This document shows positions 8,144 through 15,296 of a DNA stretch of 45,991 bases, in pieces. The notes below the pieces were generated by a model. That model saw only the letters and a list, made by a program, of their open reading frames with translations, was not told where the DNA came from and made no database searches. The position numbers and the translations under genes were made by a program. Source of the stretch: an uncultured Bacteroides sp. (GTDB lineage Bacteria; Bacteroidota; Bacteroidia; Bacteroidales; Bacteroidaceae); the NCBI GenBank assembly GCA_900546355.1, contig URCM01000012.1, positions 1-45,991 of the forward strand, read 5' to 3'. Each line of letters starts with the position of its first letter. The stretch's first letter is position 1.

Positions 8144-8710
8144 ATGATGAAAGAAGAAATCAAGAAAGCGTGTGACGTAATGTATAAGGGAGGGGTAATT
8201 CTTTACCCTACCGATACCGTATGGGGCATCGGGTGTGACGCGACTAATGAAGAAGCTGTAAAGAGAGTGTACGAAATCAAACGGCGGGCAGACAGCAAGG
8301 CGATGTTGGTGCTGGTAGACAGTGCGGTGAAAGTAGACTTTTACGTCAAGGATGTCCCACCCGTGGCGTGGGATTTGATAGAAATGACCACGAAGCCGCT
8401 TACCATCATTTATGATGGGGCGCGCAATCTGGCTCCTAATTTGCTTGCCGAAGACGGGAGCGTAGGCATACGGGTCACTTCCGAAGCTTTCTCGAAAGAA
8501 CTCTGTTTTCGTTTCCGCAAGGCGATTGTCTCTACTTCGGCGAATATCAGCGGCCAGCCTTCGCCTGCGGTGTTCAGCGAAATAAGTGAGGAGATAAAGA
8601 ATGCCGTGGATTACGTAGTAGACTACCGGCGCGATGAGACAGGACACCCCAAGCCTTCCAGCATCATCAAGCTGGGCAAGGGAGGTGAAGTGAAGATTAT
8701 CCGTGAATAA
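8144..8710 (+). CDS. L-threonylcarbamoyladenylate synthase, Sua5/YciO/YrdC family
   Basis: The protein has 188 residues. It belongs to the family that makes threonylcarbamoyl-AMP from threonine, bicarbonate and ATP, the first step of t6A37 formation in ANN-decoding tRNAs. Family signatures are visible: GGVILYPTDTVWGIGCDA near residue 16, the basic IKRRADSKAMLVLV segment, GSVGIRVTS, and STSANISGQPSP near residue 126. The length fits the short TsaC-like form without the C-terminal Sua5 domain. Two adjacent ATGs (8144, 8147) are equally possible starts. The divergent dinB gene shares the upstream region. YciO-type paralogues look alike, so I leave the symbol blank. Confidence 0.88.
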   Translation: MMKEEIKKACDVMYKGGVILYPTDTVWGIGCDATNEEAVKRVYEIKRRADSKAMLVLVDSAVKVDFYVKDVPPVAWDLIEMTTKPLTIIYDGARNLAPNLLAEDGSVGIRVTSEAFSKELCFRFRKAIVSTSANISGQPSPAVFSEISEEIKNAVDYVVDYRRDETGHPKPSSIIKLGKGGEVKIIRE

Positions 8711-8725
8711 AGTAAACCGAACACA

Positions 8726-8796
8726 GGGCACAAAGGCACGGGGGTGAATTTGAGGATTGAAATGTGATTGTCCCCGTATCGGGTGGCTTTGTGCCC
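8726..8796. terminator. bulged hairpin between the Sua5/YrdC and ClC genes
   Basis: Outer arms GGGCACAAAGGC and GCTTTGTGCCC and inner arms CGGGG and CCCCG make a two-part stem. It begins 15 bases after the upstream stop codon. Without a clear T-run it may be a terminator or a dispersed palindromic repeat. Confidence 0.4.
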
Positions 8797-8820
8797 ATAT
8801 AATCAAAAACAACGATAGAA

Positions 8821-10620
8821 ATGAGGATTTCCGAAGAGAAATGGGATGTGCTTCAGCGTTTCATCGCATGGCGCGAGAAGCACATCAAAGACAAGCAATT
8901 CATTTTAATACTGAGTCTGCTGGTGGGCGTGTTTACGGCACTTGCGGCTTATGTGCTTAAGTTTTTGGTAGAATATATCAAGGAGTTCCTGACCGACCGT
9001 TTCGATCCGATGGGAGCCAACTGGTTGTATTTGGTCTATCCTGTGGTTGGCATTTTCATTACAGGACTGTTTATCCGTAAGGTGGTGCGCGATGATATCA
9101 GCCACGGCGTGACTAAAATTCTTTATGCCATTTCGCGGAAGCAGAGCCGTATCAAGCGCCACAATATCTGGTCATCGGTGTGCGCATCGGGCATTACCAT
9201 TGGTTTTGGTGGGTCGGTAGGGGCGGAAGCTCCGATTGTGTTGACAGGCTCAGCTATCGGCTCCAATCTGGGAAGCTTGTTCCGCCTTGATCATAAGACA
9301 CTGATGTTGTTGGTGGGATGTGGTGCCGCAGGGGCGGTGTCGGGCATCTTCAAGGCACCTATTGCCGGATTGGTATTTACGCTGGAAGTGCTGATGATTG
9401 ACCTGACGATGGCTTCTTTGCTTCCGTTGCTCATTACGAGCGTGACGGCGGCATCGGTGTCCTATCTGTTGACAGGTACGGAAGCGATGTTTCAGTTTCA
9501 TCTTGATTATCCGTTTTCGCTGGAACGCATTCCGTATGCCATTGCGCTGGGGGTATTCTGCGGGCTGGTGGCGTGGTATTTCACACGTGCGATGAACTGG
9601 ATAGAAAATATTTTCCGCCGCTATTCAAATCCGTATGTAAAGTTTGTCATCGGTGGTGCGATGCTGAGTGTCTTGATATTTCTTTTCCCGCCGCTTTATG
9701 GTGAAGGATATGACACGATTACGTTGTTGCTGAACGGGACGACCGAGTCGGAATGGGATACCGTAATGAATAATTCGTTTTTTTATGGCAACTCTCATTT
9801 GCTGGTGCCTTATTTGTTGTTAATCATCCTATTTAAGGTGTTTGCTTCGAGCGCGACCAACGGAGGAGGCGGATGTGGCGGTATCTTTGCACCAAGTTTG
9901 TTTTTAGGCTGTATTGCGGGTTTTGTGTTCTCTTATGTGTGCAATGAATTCCACATCGGCAATACGTATGTTCCGGAAAAGAACTTTGCTTTGATGGGTA
10001 TGGCCGGCTTGATGTCGGGAGTGATGCATGCGCCGTTGACGGGTGTCTTTCTGATAGCTGAACTGACGGGAGGTTATGGTTTGTTTCTTCCGCTGATGAT
10101 TGTGTCGGTATGTGCTTATCTGACTATCATCGTGTTCGAACCTCACAGTATCTATTCCATGCGATTGGCCAAGAAAGGTGAATTGATAACGCACCATAAA
10201 GACAAGGCGGTGCTCACCTTGATGAATATTGAAAGCATCGTGGAGACCGATTTTCTGAAAGTACGCCCAGATATGGACTTGGGTGAAATGGTGAAGGTCA
10301 TTTCCCAGTCGCGACGCAACCTGTTTCCCGTGGTGGATGTAAACGACGAGCTGATTGGTATTGTGGAGTTGAACGATATCCGTAATATCATCTTCCGTCA
10401 GGAATTATATCGCCGCTACCGGGTGGATGGATTCATGAAAAGCCCTAAGGCACGTATCGTCAAGACCGATTCAATGGAAGAAGTGATGCAGAAATTTGAT
10501 AGTACGGGGGCCTGGAATTTGCCTGTAGTGGACGAGGCGAACCGTTACTTGGGCTTTGTATCGAAATCAAAGATGCTGAATACTTACCGTCAGGTATTGG
10601 TGGACCTTTCGGCGGAATAA
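8821..10620 (+). CDS. ClC-family chloride channel/transporter with two CBS domains
   Basis: The 599-residue inner-membrane protein has hydrophobic helices from about residue 27 to 440 and two CBS domains from about 455 to the end. In GFGGSVGAEAPIVLTG, Glu136 corresponds to the gating glutamate of the usual GREGP motif. GGGGCGGIFAPSLFLG near residue 350 is the GIFAP anion-binding motif. The N-terminal GSGIP motif is not canonical; the region reads DDISHGVTKILYAISRKQSR. ClC proteins move chloride or other anions, either as channels or in exchange for protons. CBS domains often bind adenine nucleotides and set the gate. The gene stands 110 bases after the Sua5/YrdC gene with a hairpin between, and fmt follows on the same strand. 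Confidence 0.92.
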   Translation: MRISEEKWDVLQRFIAWREKHIKDKQFILILSLLVGVFTALAAYVLKFLVEYIKEFLTDRFDPMGANWLYLVYPVVGIFITGLFIRKVVRDDISHGVTKILYAISRKQSRIKRHNIWSSVCASGITIGFGGSVGAEAPIVLTGSAIGSNLGSLFRLDHKTLMLLVGCGAAGAVSGIFKAPIAGLVFTLEVLMIDLTMASLLPLLITSVTAASVSYLLTGTEAMFQFHLDYPFSLERIPYAIALGVFCGLVAWYFTRAMNWIENIFRRYSNPYVKFVIGGAMLSVLIFLFPPLYGEGYDTITLLLNGTTESEWDTVMNNSFFYGNSHLLVPYLLLIILFKVFASSATNGGGGCGGIFAPSLFLGCIAGFVFSYVCNEFHIGNTYVPEKNFALMGMAGLMSGVMHAPLTGVFLIAELTGGYGLFLPLMIVSVCAYLTIIVFEPHSIYSMRLAKKGELITHHKDKAVLTLMNIESIVETDFLKVRPDMDLGEMVKVISQSRRNLFPVVDVNDELIGIVELNDIRNIIFRQELYRRYRVDGFMKSPKARIVKTDSMEEVMQKFDSTGAWNLPVVDEANRYLGFVSKSKMLNTYRQVLVDLSAE

Positions 10621-10740
10621 ACAACCGGGTGGTATGCAGAGGAGCGGAAGCAAAGTGTTTGGCCGGGGAGAATCGAAGGCTTTCCATGGCCTGTGTATCT
10701 CTGTATCCGATAGCGTGAAAATATAAAAAAGAAAAACAAT

Positions 10741-11712
10741 ATGGAAAAGAAAGACTTACGGATTGTGTATATGGGAACTCCCGAGTTCGCGGTAGAGAGC
10801 CTGAAACGTTTGGTGGAAGGTGGCTATAATGTGGCAGGTGTCATTACGATGCCCGATAAACCAATGGGACGGCACGGAAGTGTGCTTCAGCCCAGTCCGG
10901 TAAAGACGTATGCCGTGTCGCAAGGCTTGAAGGTATTGCAGCCGGAGAAGTTGAAAGATGAACAGTTCCTTGAGGAGCTACGGGCGTTGCGTGCCGATTT
11001 GCAGATTGTGGTGGCATTCCGAATGTTGCCCGAAGTGGTGTGGCAGATGCCTCGGTTAGGGACTTTTAACCTTCATGCATCTTTATTGCCTCAATATCGG
11101 GGGGCAGCTCCTATTAATTGGGCGGTCATCAACGGCGAGACGGAAACGGGTGTTACAACCTTTTTCTTGAAGCACGAAATCGATACGGGCGAGATTATCG
11201 ACCAGGTGCGGGTACCCATAGCCGATACAGATAATGTGGGAATTGTGTATGACAAACTGATGATGTTGGGAGGCGACTTGGTCTTGAAAACAGTGGATGC
11301 CATCTTGACTGGAACGGTAAAGACCGTGGCGCAAGATAAGCTGGCGGAGGGAGAGGTGCTTCATCCGGCTCCGAAGATATTCAAGGATACGTGCCGTATC
11401 GACTGGAGTAAAGGAGTGAAGCCGGTATACGACTTTGTACGTGGGTTGTCGCCCTATCCGGCTGCATGGACAGAATTGTGTGAGCCGGATGCTGCTCCTG
11501 TCGCAATAAAAATATATGAGGCCAGCAAAGAGTTTGCAGTGCATTCATTAGCTCCCGGAACGATTTTAACCGACAGAAAGACGCATTTGAAAATCGCTTC
11601 GGTCGATGGCTATGTCCATATCTTGTCGCTTCAGCTGGCAGGTAAAAAACGAATGGAGATAGCCGACTTTTTGCGTGGTTATCGTCATTCGGAGCAAGCG
11701 ATGGTGAAATGA
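10741..11712 (+). CDS. fmt: methionyl-tRNA formyltransferase
   Basis: The protein has 323 residues and transfers a formyl group from 10-formyl-tetrahydrofolate to initiator Met-tRNA. The N-terminal Rossmann domain opens IVYMGTPEFAVESL. The catalytic triad matches the family: Asn110 and His112 in NLHASLLPQYRGAAPINWA, and Asp148 in IDTGEIIDQ. The C-terminal OB-like tRNA-binding domain (about residues 210-320) includes KDTCRIDWSKG and ends in the ADFLRGYR segment. The length is normal and the ATG at 10741 is unambiguous. It lies 120 bases after the ClC gene. A strong bidirectional hairpin follows. Confidence 0.95.
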   Translation: MEKKDLRIVYMGTPEFAVESLKRLVEGGYNVAGVITMPDKPMGRHGSVLQPSPVKTYAVSQGLKVLQPEKLKDEQFLEELRALRADLQIVVAFRMLPEVVWQMPRLGTFNLHASLLPQYRGAAPINWAVINGETETGVTTFFLKHEIDTGEIIDQVRVPIADTDNVGIVYDKLMMLGGDLVLKTVDAILTGTVKTVAQDKLAEGEVLHPAPKIFKDTCRIDWSKGVKPVYDFVRGLSPYPAAWTELCEPDAAPVAIKIYEASKEFAVHSLAPGTILTDRKTHLKIASVDGYVHILSLQLAGKKRMEIADFLRGYRHSEQAMVK

Positions 11713-11720
11713 AGCAGGAT

Positions 11721-11765
11721 GAAAAATGAAGAGTCGGCTTGTCTTTTGCCGGTTCTTCATTTTTC
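11721..11765. terminator. strong bidirectional terminator hairpin
   Basis: The 18-base arms at 11721-11738 and 11748-11765 differ at only two positions, and GAAAAATGAAGA pairs perfectly with TCTTCATTTTTC. The flanking A and T runs let it end both fmt and the NigD-like gene. The right arm overlaps the last codons and stop of the latter. Confidence 0.75.
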
Positions 11766-12488
11766 GTCCTTCCAGACTTTCCATTCGGCGCGGCTGTTAG
11801 CTCCGCTGTTGTAGAAGATACGGAATCCTTTGCAGGCGGAAGAAGTGTAAGTTTCCAGGCTTTCCAATGCAAACGAGATGATAGATTCGCGGGTTTCGCT
11901 TGAACTATCGTTGCGTGCATCGTGTTTGAACTCGGCGGTCAGCAGTCCTTCGGCATCTATCGTTTCATTTTCTTTTATTGCCAGACTGAAGCAATGATAA
12001 GCGTCAGGGGTCCCGTTGTAACGATATTGGATGTTGAGGTGATTTTTGCCTGTTGTGGCTTCCACGATTTGCAAAGGGGCGTTGCCGAAGCTATCACTTG
12101 TCTCTTCGTCAGTCAAGATATCGGGATGTCGTGTCTCTACCTTATATAATAAGTCGACAATTCGTATCGGATAACTTTCGTGTACGCTAAAGGTGCTTGC
12201 TTCATTTAAAAAGACGAATCCAATCAGTATTCGTTGTCCTGTAGAGTCGGCGTCTATAGCTGTGATTGTTTCTGTATTTTCGGGTATCAGGGTACCATAC
12301 CGGTCTGATTCAATCGTGATATATCCTTCGTTTTCATAAACGGTACCTAAGGTAGAGAATGTGCCGGCGGCATTGCCCTCCAAGTTGGCAAGGTCATCGT
12401 CTTGGTCTAATGTACAGGAGGTGAAAGACAAACTCAAACCGGTAATTAGCGTACAGGCTATTTGCAAAAGGCATTTCGTTTTTATCAT
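11757..12488 (-). CDS. NigD-like lipoprotein
   Basis: The protein has 243 residues with a lipoprotein signal ending LSFTSC (Cys25) followed by the acidic stretch TLDQDDDLANLEG. The next part resembles the NigD N-terminal beta-barrel domain (GTVYENEGYITIESDRYGTLIP). The C-terminal part (HPDILTDEETSDSFGNAPLQI, then HLNIQYRYNG) resembles the NigD C-terminal domain. NigD was named from an operon linked to a bacteriocin, but most Bacteroides copies are lone surface lipoproteins of unknown function. This copy is also alone and convergent with fmt. Its last codons lie inside the shared terminator. The family assignment is from memory of sequence patterns and is fairly confident. Confidence 0.75.
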   Translation of the reverse strand: MIKTKCLLQIACTLITGLSLSFTSCTLDQDDDLANLEGNAAGTFSTLGTVYENEGYITIESDRYGTLIPENTETITAIDADSTGQRILIGFVFLNEASTFSVHESYPIRIVDLLYKVETRHPDILTDEETSDSFGNAPLQIVEATTGKNHLNIQYRYNGTPDAYHCFSLAIKENETIDAEGLLTAEFKHDARNDSSSETRESIISFALESLETYTSSACKGFRIFYNSGANSRAEWKVWKDEK

Positions 12489-12626
12489 AAGCTCGTATTT
12501 TTATCGTTTGTCTTATAAATGCGGCGTGACGCTGATTACTGCATCTTTCATAGTTAAAACTATTTAACGAAATATTTTATTGGAAGTGATGCAGTATTTG
12601 GCAACGTAAATCGTTTCCTAGTAAAG

Positions 12627-13196
12627 ATGCAATTGAAAGCAGACATATCGGAAGAAGAACTTGTGCTTCGCTGCAAGCAGAAGGACAGACAGGCACTCCG
12701 TTTGCTCTATGAGCGCTACGGTGGTGGCTTGATGGCTATTTGCCTTCGCTATACGGCAGACAGAGAAACGGCTGAAGATGTTTTGCACGATGGTTTTTTA
12801 CGTATATTCGAGTCGATAAGTTTGCAGTTCGTCTACCAAGGAGAGGGGTCGCTGAAGGCGTGGCTTTCTCGGGTGATGGTGAATGAAGCTTTAGGTTTCC
12901 TGCGACGTAGGAATGTACGAATGCAACAGGAAGTACAGGTGGACGATGTTCCCGATATGCCCGATGATGGGAATGAAGAAGATTTTGACGGCATTCCGTC
13001 TTCGGCATTGATGCAGATGGTGCGTGAGTTGCCTGATGGGTATCGTACCGTATTCAATTTATATGTGTTCGAAGACAAAAGTCATAAAGAAATCGCTCAA
13101 ATGTTAGGAATAACCGAACATACTTCGTCGTCGCAGTTTTATCGGGCGAAGATGTTGCTGATGAAGAAGATAAACGAGTATAAGAAGAAATTATAA
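12627..13196 (+). CDS. ECF-type RNA polymerase sigma factor
   Basis: The protein has 189 residues. Region 2 spans about 12-85 (CKQKDRQALRLLYERYGGGL, TADRETAEDVLHDGFLRIFE). An acidic linker follows (DDVPDMPDDGNEEDFDG). Region 4 spans about 125-185 (LPDGYRTVFNLYVFEDKSHK, then the helix-turn-helix MLGITEHTSSSQFYRAKMLL). The absence of region 3 marks it as an extracytoplasmic-function factor. Thirteen bases separate its stop from the next gene, which has an anti-sigma-like N-terminus, so the pair probably works together in envelope signalling. The ATG at 12627 is preceded by AT-rich sequence without a clear TAnnTTTG box, so another sigma, perhaps itself, may read its promoter. Confidence 0.9.
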   Translation: MQLKADISEEELVLRCKQKDRQALRLLYERYGGGLMAICLRYTADRETAEDVLHDGFLRIFESISLQFVYQGEGSLKAWLSRVMVNEALGFLRRRNVRMQQEVQVDDVPDMPDDGNEEDFDGIPSSALMQMVRELPDGYRTVFNLYVFEDKSHKEIAQMLGITEHTSSSQFYRAKMLLMKKINEYKKKL

Positions 13197-13209
13197 AGAA
13201 AGGATTGAG

Positions 13210-14484
13210 ATGAAGGATAAGGATAAATGGGCAGAACGCCTGAATAAAAAGATGGAGGGTTATTCCGAATCTCTACCCGACGGATTGTGGGAAAGGTTGG
13301 AAATGGAATTGCCGCCTCCGCATCAGGTAGTACCAATGTGGCGCACCCGTCGTTTTGCCATAGTGGCTGCGGCGGCATTGATTGTCATGGTCTCTGGACT
13401 TGCTGTCTGGTTGGCAGGCTTTTGGGCAGAGGATACGGTATATCCCGATGCTGCGATGGCACGAAAAGAGTTTTCTCCTTTTTTGCCAGATGTGCAGCCT
13501 TCGTCTTCCACGCAAGCGTTTCCTTTGGTCAAAGCCCGTCCTCAAGCTCCTTTGACAGCATCTGTTGTCACGGTGCAGGTGGCAGAGCGGCCGGTGAAAC
13601 TGATGTCCTTGGACGCAGAACCAGAAACCATGAAAACAGCGGCAAGAGAAGAAGAACCGCAAGAGGAAGAATATGTATCTGCGCATACGACTTCTATGGC
13701 GAGAGCAGACCAGCAAATGCGTGACCGCGAACGGATGCGACGCAACCGGCAAGCTTTGAGCCGACAAATAGATGAGGAAAAACACTCATGGTCGATAGGT
13801 GTCCATACGGGTAATACACCCATTAGCTCTTCCGGTTCGTTTAATGGGGTGAGACGGTTGGGAATGCCTGCCGCACAACTTTCGGCATCAGATATGGCAA
13901 TAGCTTCGGATGATGACGGACGAACGGCATATAATCAAGTGCTGTTTAATAACCGCGATCAAGCATCGAAAACCGAAGTGCGGCACCGGATGCCTATTAC
14001 GGTAGGTGCGTCTTTCCGGTGGAATTTCGCTTCTCATTGGGCACTTGAGACCGGGTTGGCTTACACCTTGCTTTCGTCTGATTTGCGTTCGGGAAACGAA
14101 ACTTATTTAGAAGAAGAGCAGAAACTGCATTATGTAGGTGTTCCGTTAAAGTTGCACCGCTCGCTGTTTGACAGTCGTTGGGTGTCGGTTTATGCTTCGG
14201 CAGGTGGCATGGTAGAGAAATGTGTGTCCGCCAGTCGGGATGTGGTTTATGTGAATGGAATGTCTTCGCGCGAGACTGAGCATAACTCGTTACATATTCG
14301 TGAGTGGCAATGGTCTGTTTTGGCGGCCGCGGGCATTCAGGTGAACTTTACTCCGCAAATAGGATTGTATGCCGAACCGGGTATCGCCTATTATTTTGAT
14401 GACGGAAGTGAGATAGAAACCATACGGAAAGAACATTCTCTTAATTTCAACTTACAGGTAGGTTTGCGGTTCAGTTTCCCGTAG
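13210..14484 (+). CDS. membrane-anchored protein with C-terminal outer-membrane beta-barrel domain, partner of the ECF sigma factor
   Basis: The protein has 424 residues. Residues 1-48 are charged and cytoplasmic in style (WAERLNKKMEGYSESLPDGL). One membrane helix follows at about 49-70 (FAIVAAAALIVMVSGLAVWLAG), then a Pro/Ala/Glu-rich linker to about 190. From about 195 to the end, SWSIGVHTGNTP, ASFRWNFASHWALETGLAYT and NFNLQVGLRFSFP look like alternating beta-strands of the porin/OMP_b-brl family, ending in Phe-Pro. The first part resembles anti-sigma factors and the gene lies 13 bases after the sigma gene. The layout therefore suggests an inner-membrane anchor fused to a beta-barrel-like periplasmic or outer-membrane domain. 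The topology is unresolved. Confidence 0.72.
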   Translation: MKDKDKWAERLNKKMEGYSESLPDGLWERLEMELPPPHQVVPMWRTRRFAIVAAAALIVMVSGLAVWLAGFWAEDTVYPDAAMARKEFSPFLPDVQPSSSTQAFPLVKARPQAPLTASVVTVQVAERPVKLMSLDAEPETMKTAAREEEPQEEEYVSAHTTSMARADQQMRDRERMRRNRQALSRQIDEEKHSWSIGVHTGNTPISSSGSFNGVRRLGMPAAQLSASDMAIASDDDGRTAYNQVLFNNRDQASKTEVRHRMPITVGASFRWNFASHWALETGLAYTLLSSDLRSGNETYLEEEQKLHYVGVPLKLHRSLFDSRWVSVYASAGGMVEKCVSASRDVVYVNGMSSRETEHNSLHIREWQWSVLAAAGIQVNFTPQIGLYAEPGIAYYFDDGSEIETIRKEHSLNFNLQVGLRFSFP

Positions 14485-14499
14485 AAGCAATATGAACAC

Positions 14500-14532
14500 G
14501 GAGACGCAAAAACTTTAGGGTTTTACGTCTCC
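14500..14532 (+). terminator. hairpin after the sigma-partner gene
   Basis: GGAGACGCAAAAAC faces GTTTTACGTCTCC and is followed by a T-containing run. It begins 15 bases after the stop codon. Confidence 0.5.
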
Positions 14533-14601
14533 AAGTTTTATAAAACGCACAATTCATCTATATTTTTTCGGTTAACAGATGGAAATATGAAGAATTTTGT
14601 G

Positions 14602-14609
14602 TATGTTTG
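14602..14609 (+). promoter_or_regulatory. -7 promoter box (TATGTTTG) for rpe-comEC
   Basis: Exact TAnnTTTG match, 14 bases before the rpe ATG and after the upstream terminator. The -33 element is unclear. Confidence 0.4.
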
Positions 14610-14623
14610 TTTCCTGTTAAAAG

Positions 14624-15295
14624 ATGAATCATATGAAAACAGATTTGAAAATAGCTCCTTCGTTGCTTTCTGCCGACTTTGGCAATTTGGAGCGTGAGTT
14701 GGCTAAGGTAAATCAAAGTGGTGCCGACTGGTTGCATCTCGATATTATGGATGGTGTATTCGTGCCGAACATTTCTTTTGGATTTCCTGTGTTGAAATAT
14801 GTAGCGAAACTTTCGGAGAAACCGCTTGATGTGCATTTGATGATTGTCCAGCCAGAGAAGTTTATCCACGAGGTGAAGGATTTAGGAGCAATGATGATGA
14901 ATGTACATTACGAAGCGTGTGTGCATCTGCATCGGGTAGTACAGCAGGTTAAAGATGCAGGGATGAAGGCAGGCGTCACGTTGAATCCTGCAACGCCTGT
15001 ATCGGTATTGGAAGATATTATCGGTGATGTAGATATGGTGTTGTTGATGAGTGTCAATCCGGGTTTCGGCGGACAGAAGTTTATCGAACATACGATAGAT
15101 AAAGTGCGTGCACTGCGTCAATTGATAAACCGTACGGGGTCGGGGGCATTGATTGAAGTAGATGGCGGAGTAAACCTCGATACGGGAGCGCGTTTGGCAG
15201 AAGCAGGTGCGGATGTGCTGGTTACGGGTAGTACGGTGTTTAAAGCTCCTGATTTTAGTGAGATGGTCCGTCTGCTGAAACAAGTGGGGGGCTGA
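14624..15295 (+). CDS. rpe: ribulose-phosphate 3-epimerase
   Basis: The protein has 223 residues and interconverts ribulose 5-phosphate and xylulose 5-phosphate in the pentose phosphate pathway. It is a TIM barrel. IAPSLLSADFGNLERE opens the barrel. The metal- and substrate-binding strands are WLHLDIMDGVFVPN and PLDVHLMIVQP. The phosphate-binding loops are MSVNPGFGGQKFI and IEVDGGVNLDTG, with TGSTVFKA at the end. The start may be the ATG at 14624 or the in-frame ATG at 14633. The stop codon is one base away from the TTG start of comEC, so the two form an operon. Confidence 0.95.
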   Translation: MNHMKTDLKIAPSLLSADFGNLERELAKVNQSGADWLHLDIMDGVFVPNISFGFPVLKYVAKLSEKPLDVHLMIVQPEKFIHEVKDLGAMMMNVHYEACVHLHRVVQQVKDAGMKAGVTLNPATPVSVLEDIIGDVDMVLLMSVNPGFGGQKFIEHTIDKVRALRQLINRTGSGALIEVDGGVNLDTGARLAEAGADVLVTGSTVFKAPDFSEMVRLLKQVGG

Positions 15296-15296
15296 C

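Noticed and set aside
8027..8812. 261-codon minus-strand frame across the Sua5/YrdC gene
   Set aside because: Antisense shadow of a clearly conserved gene.
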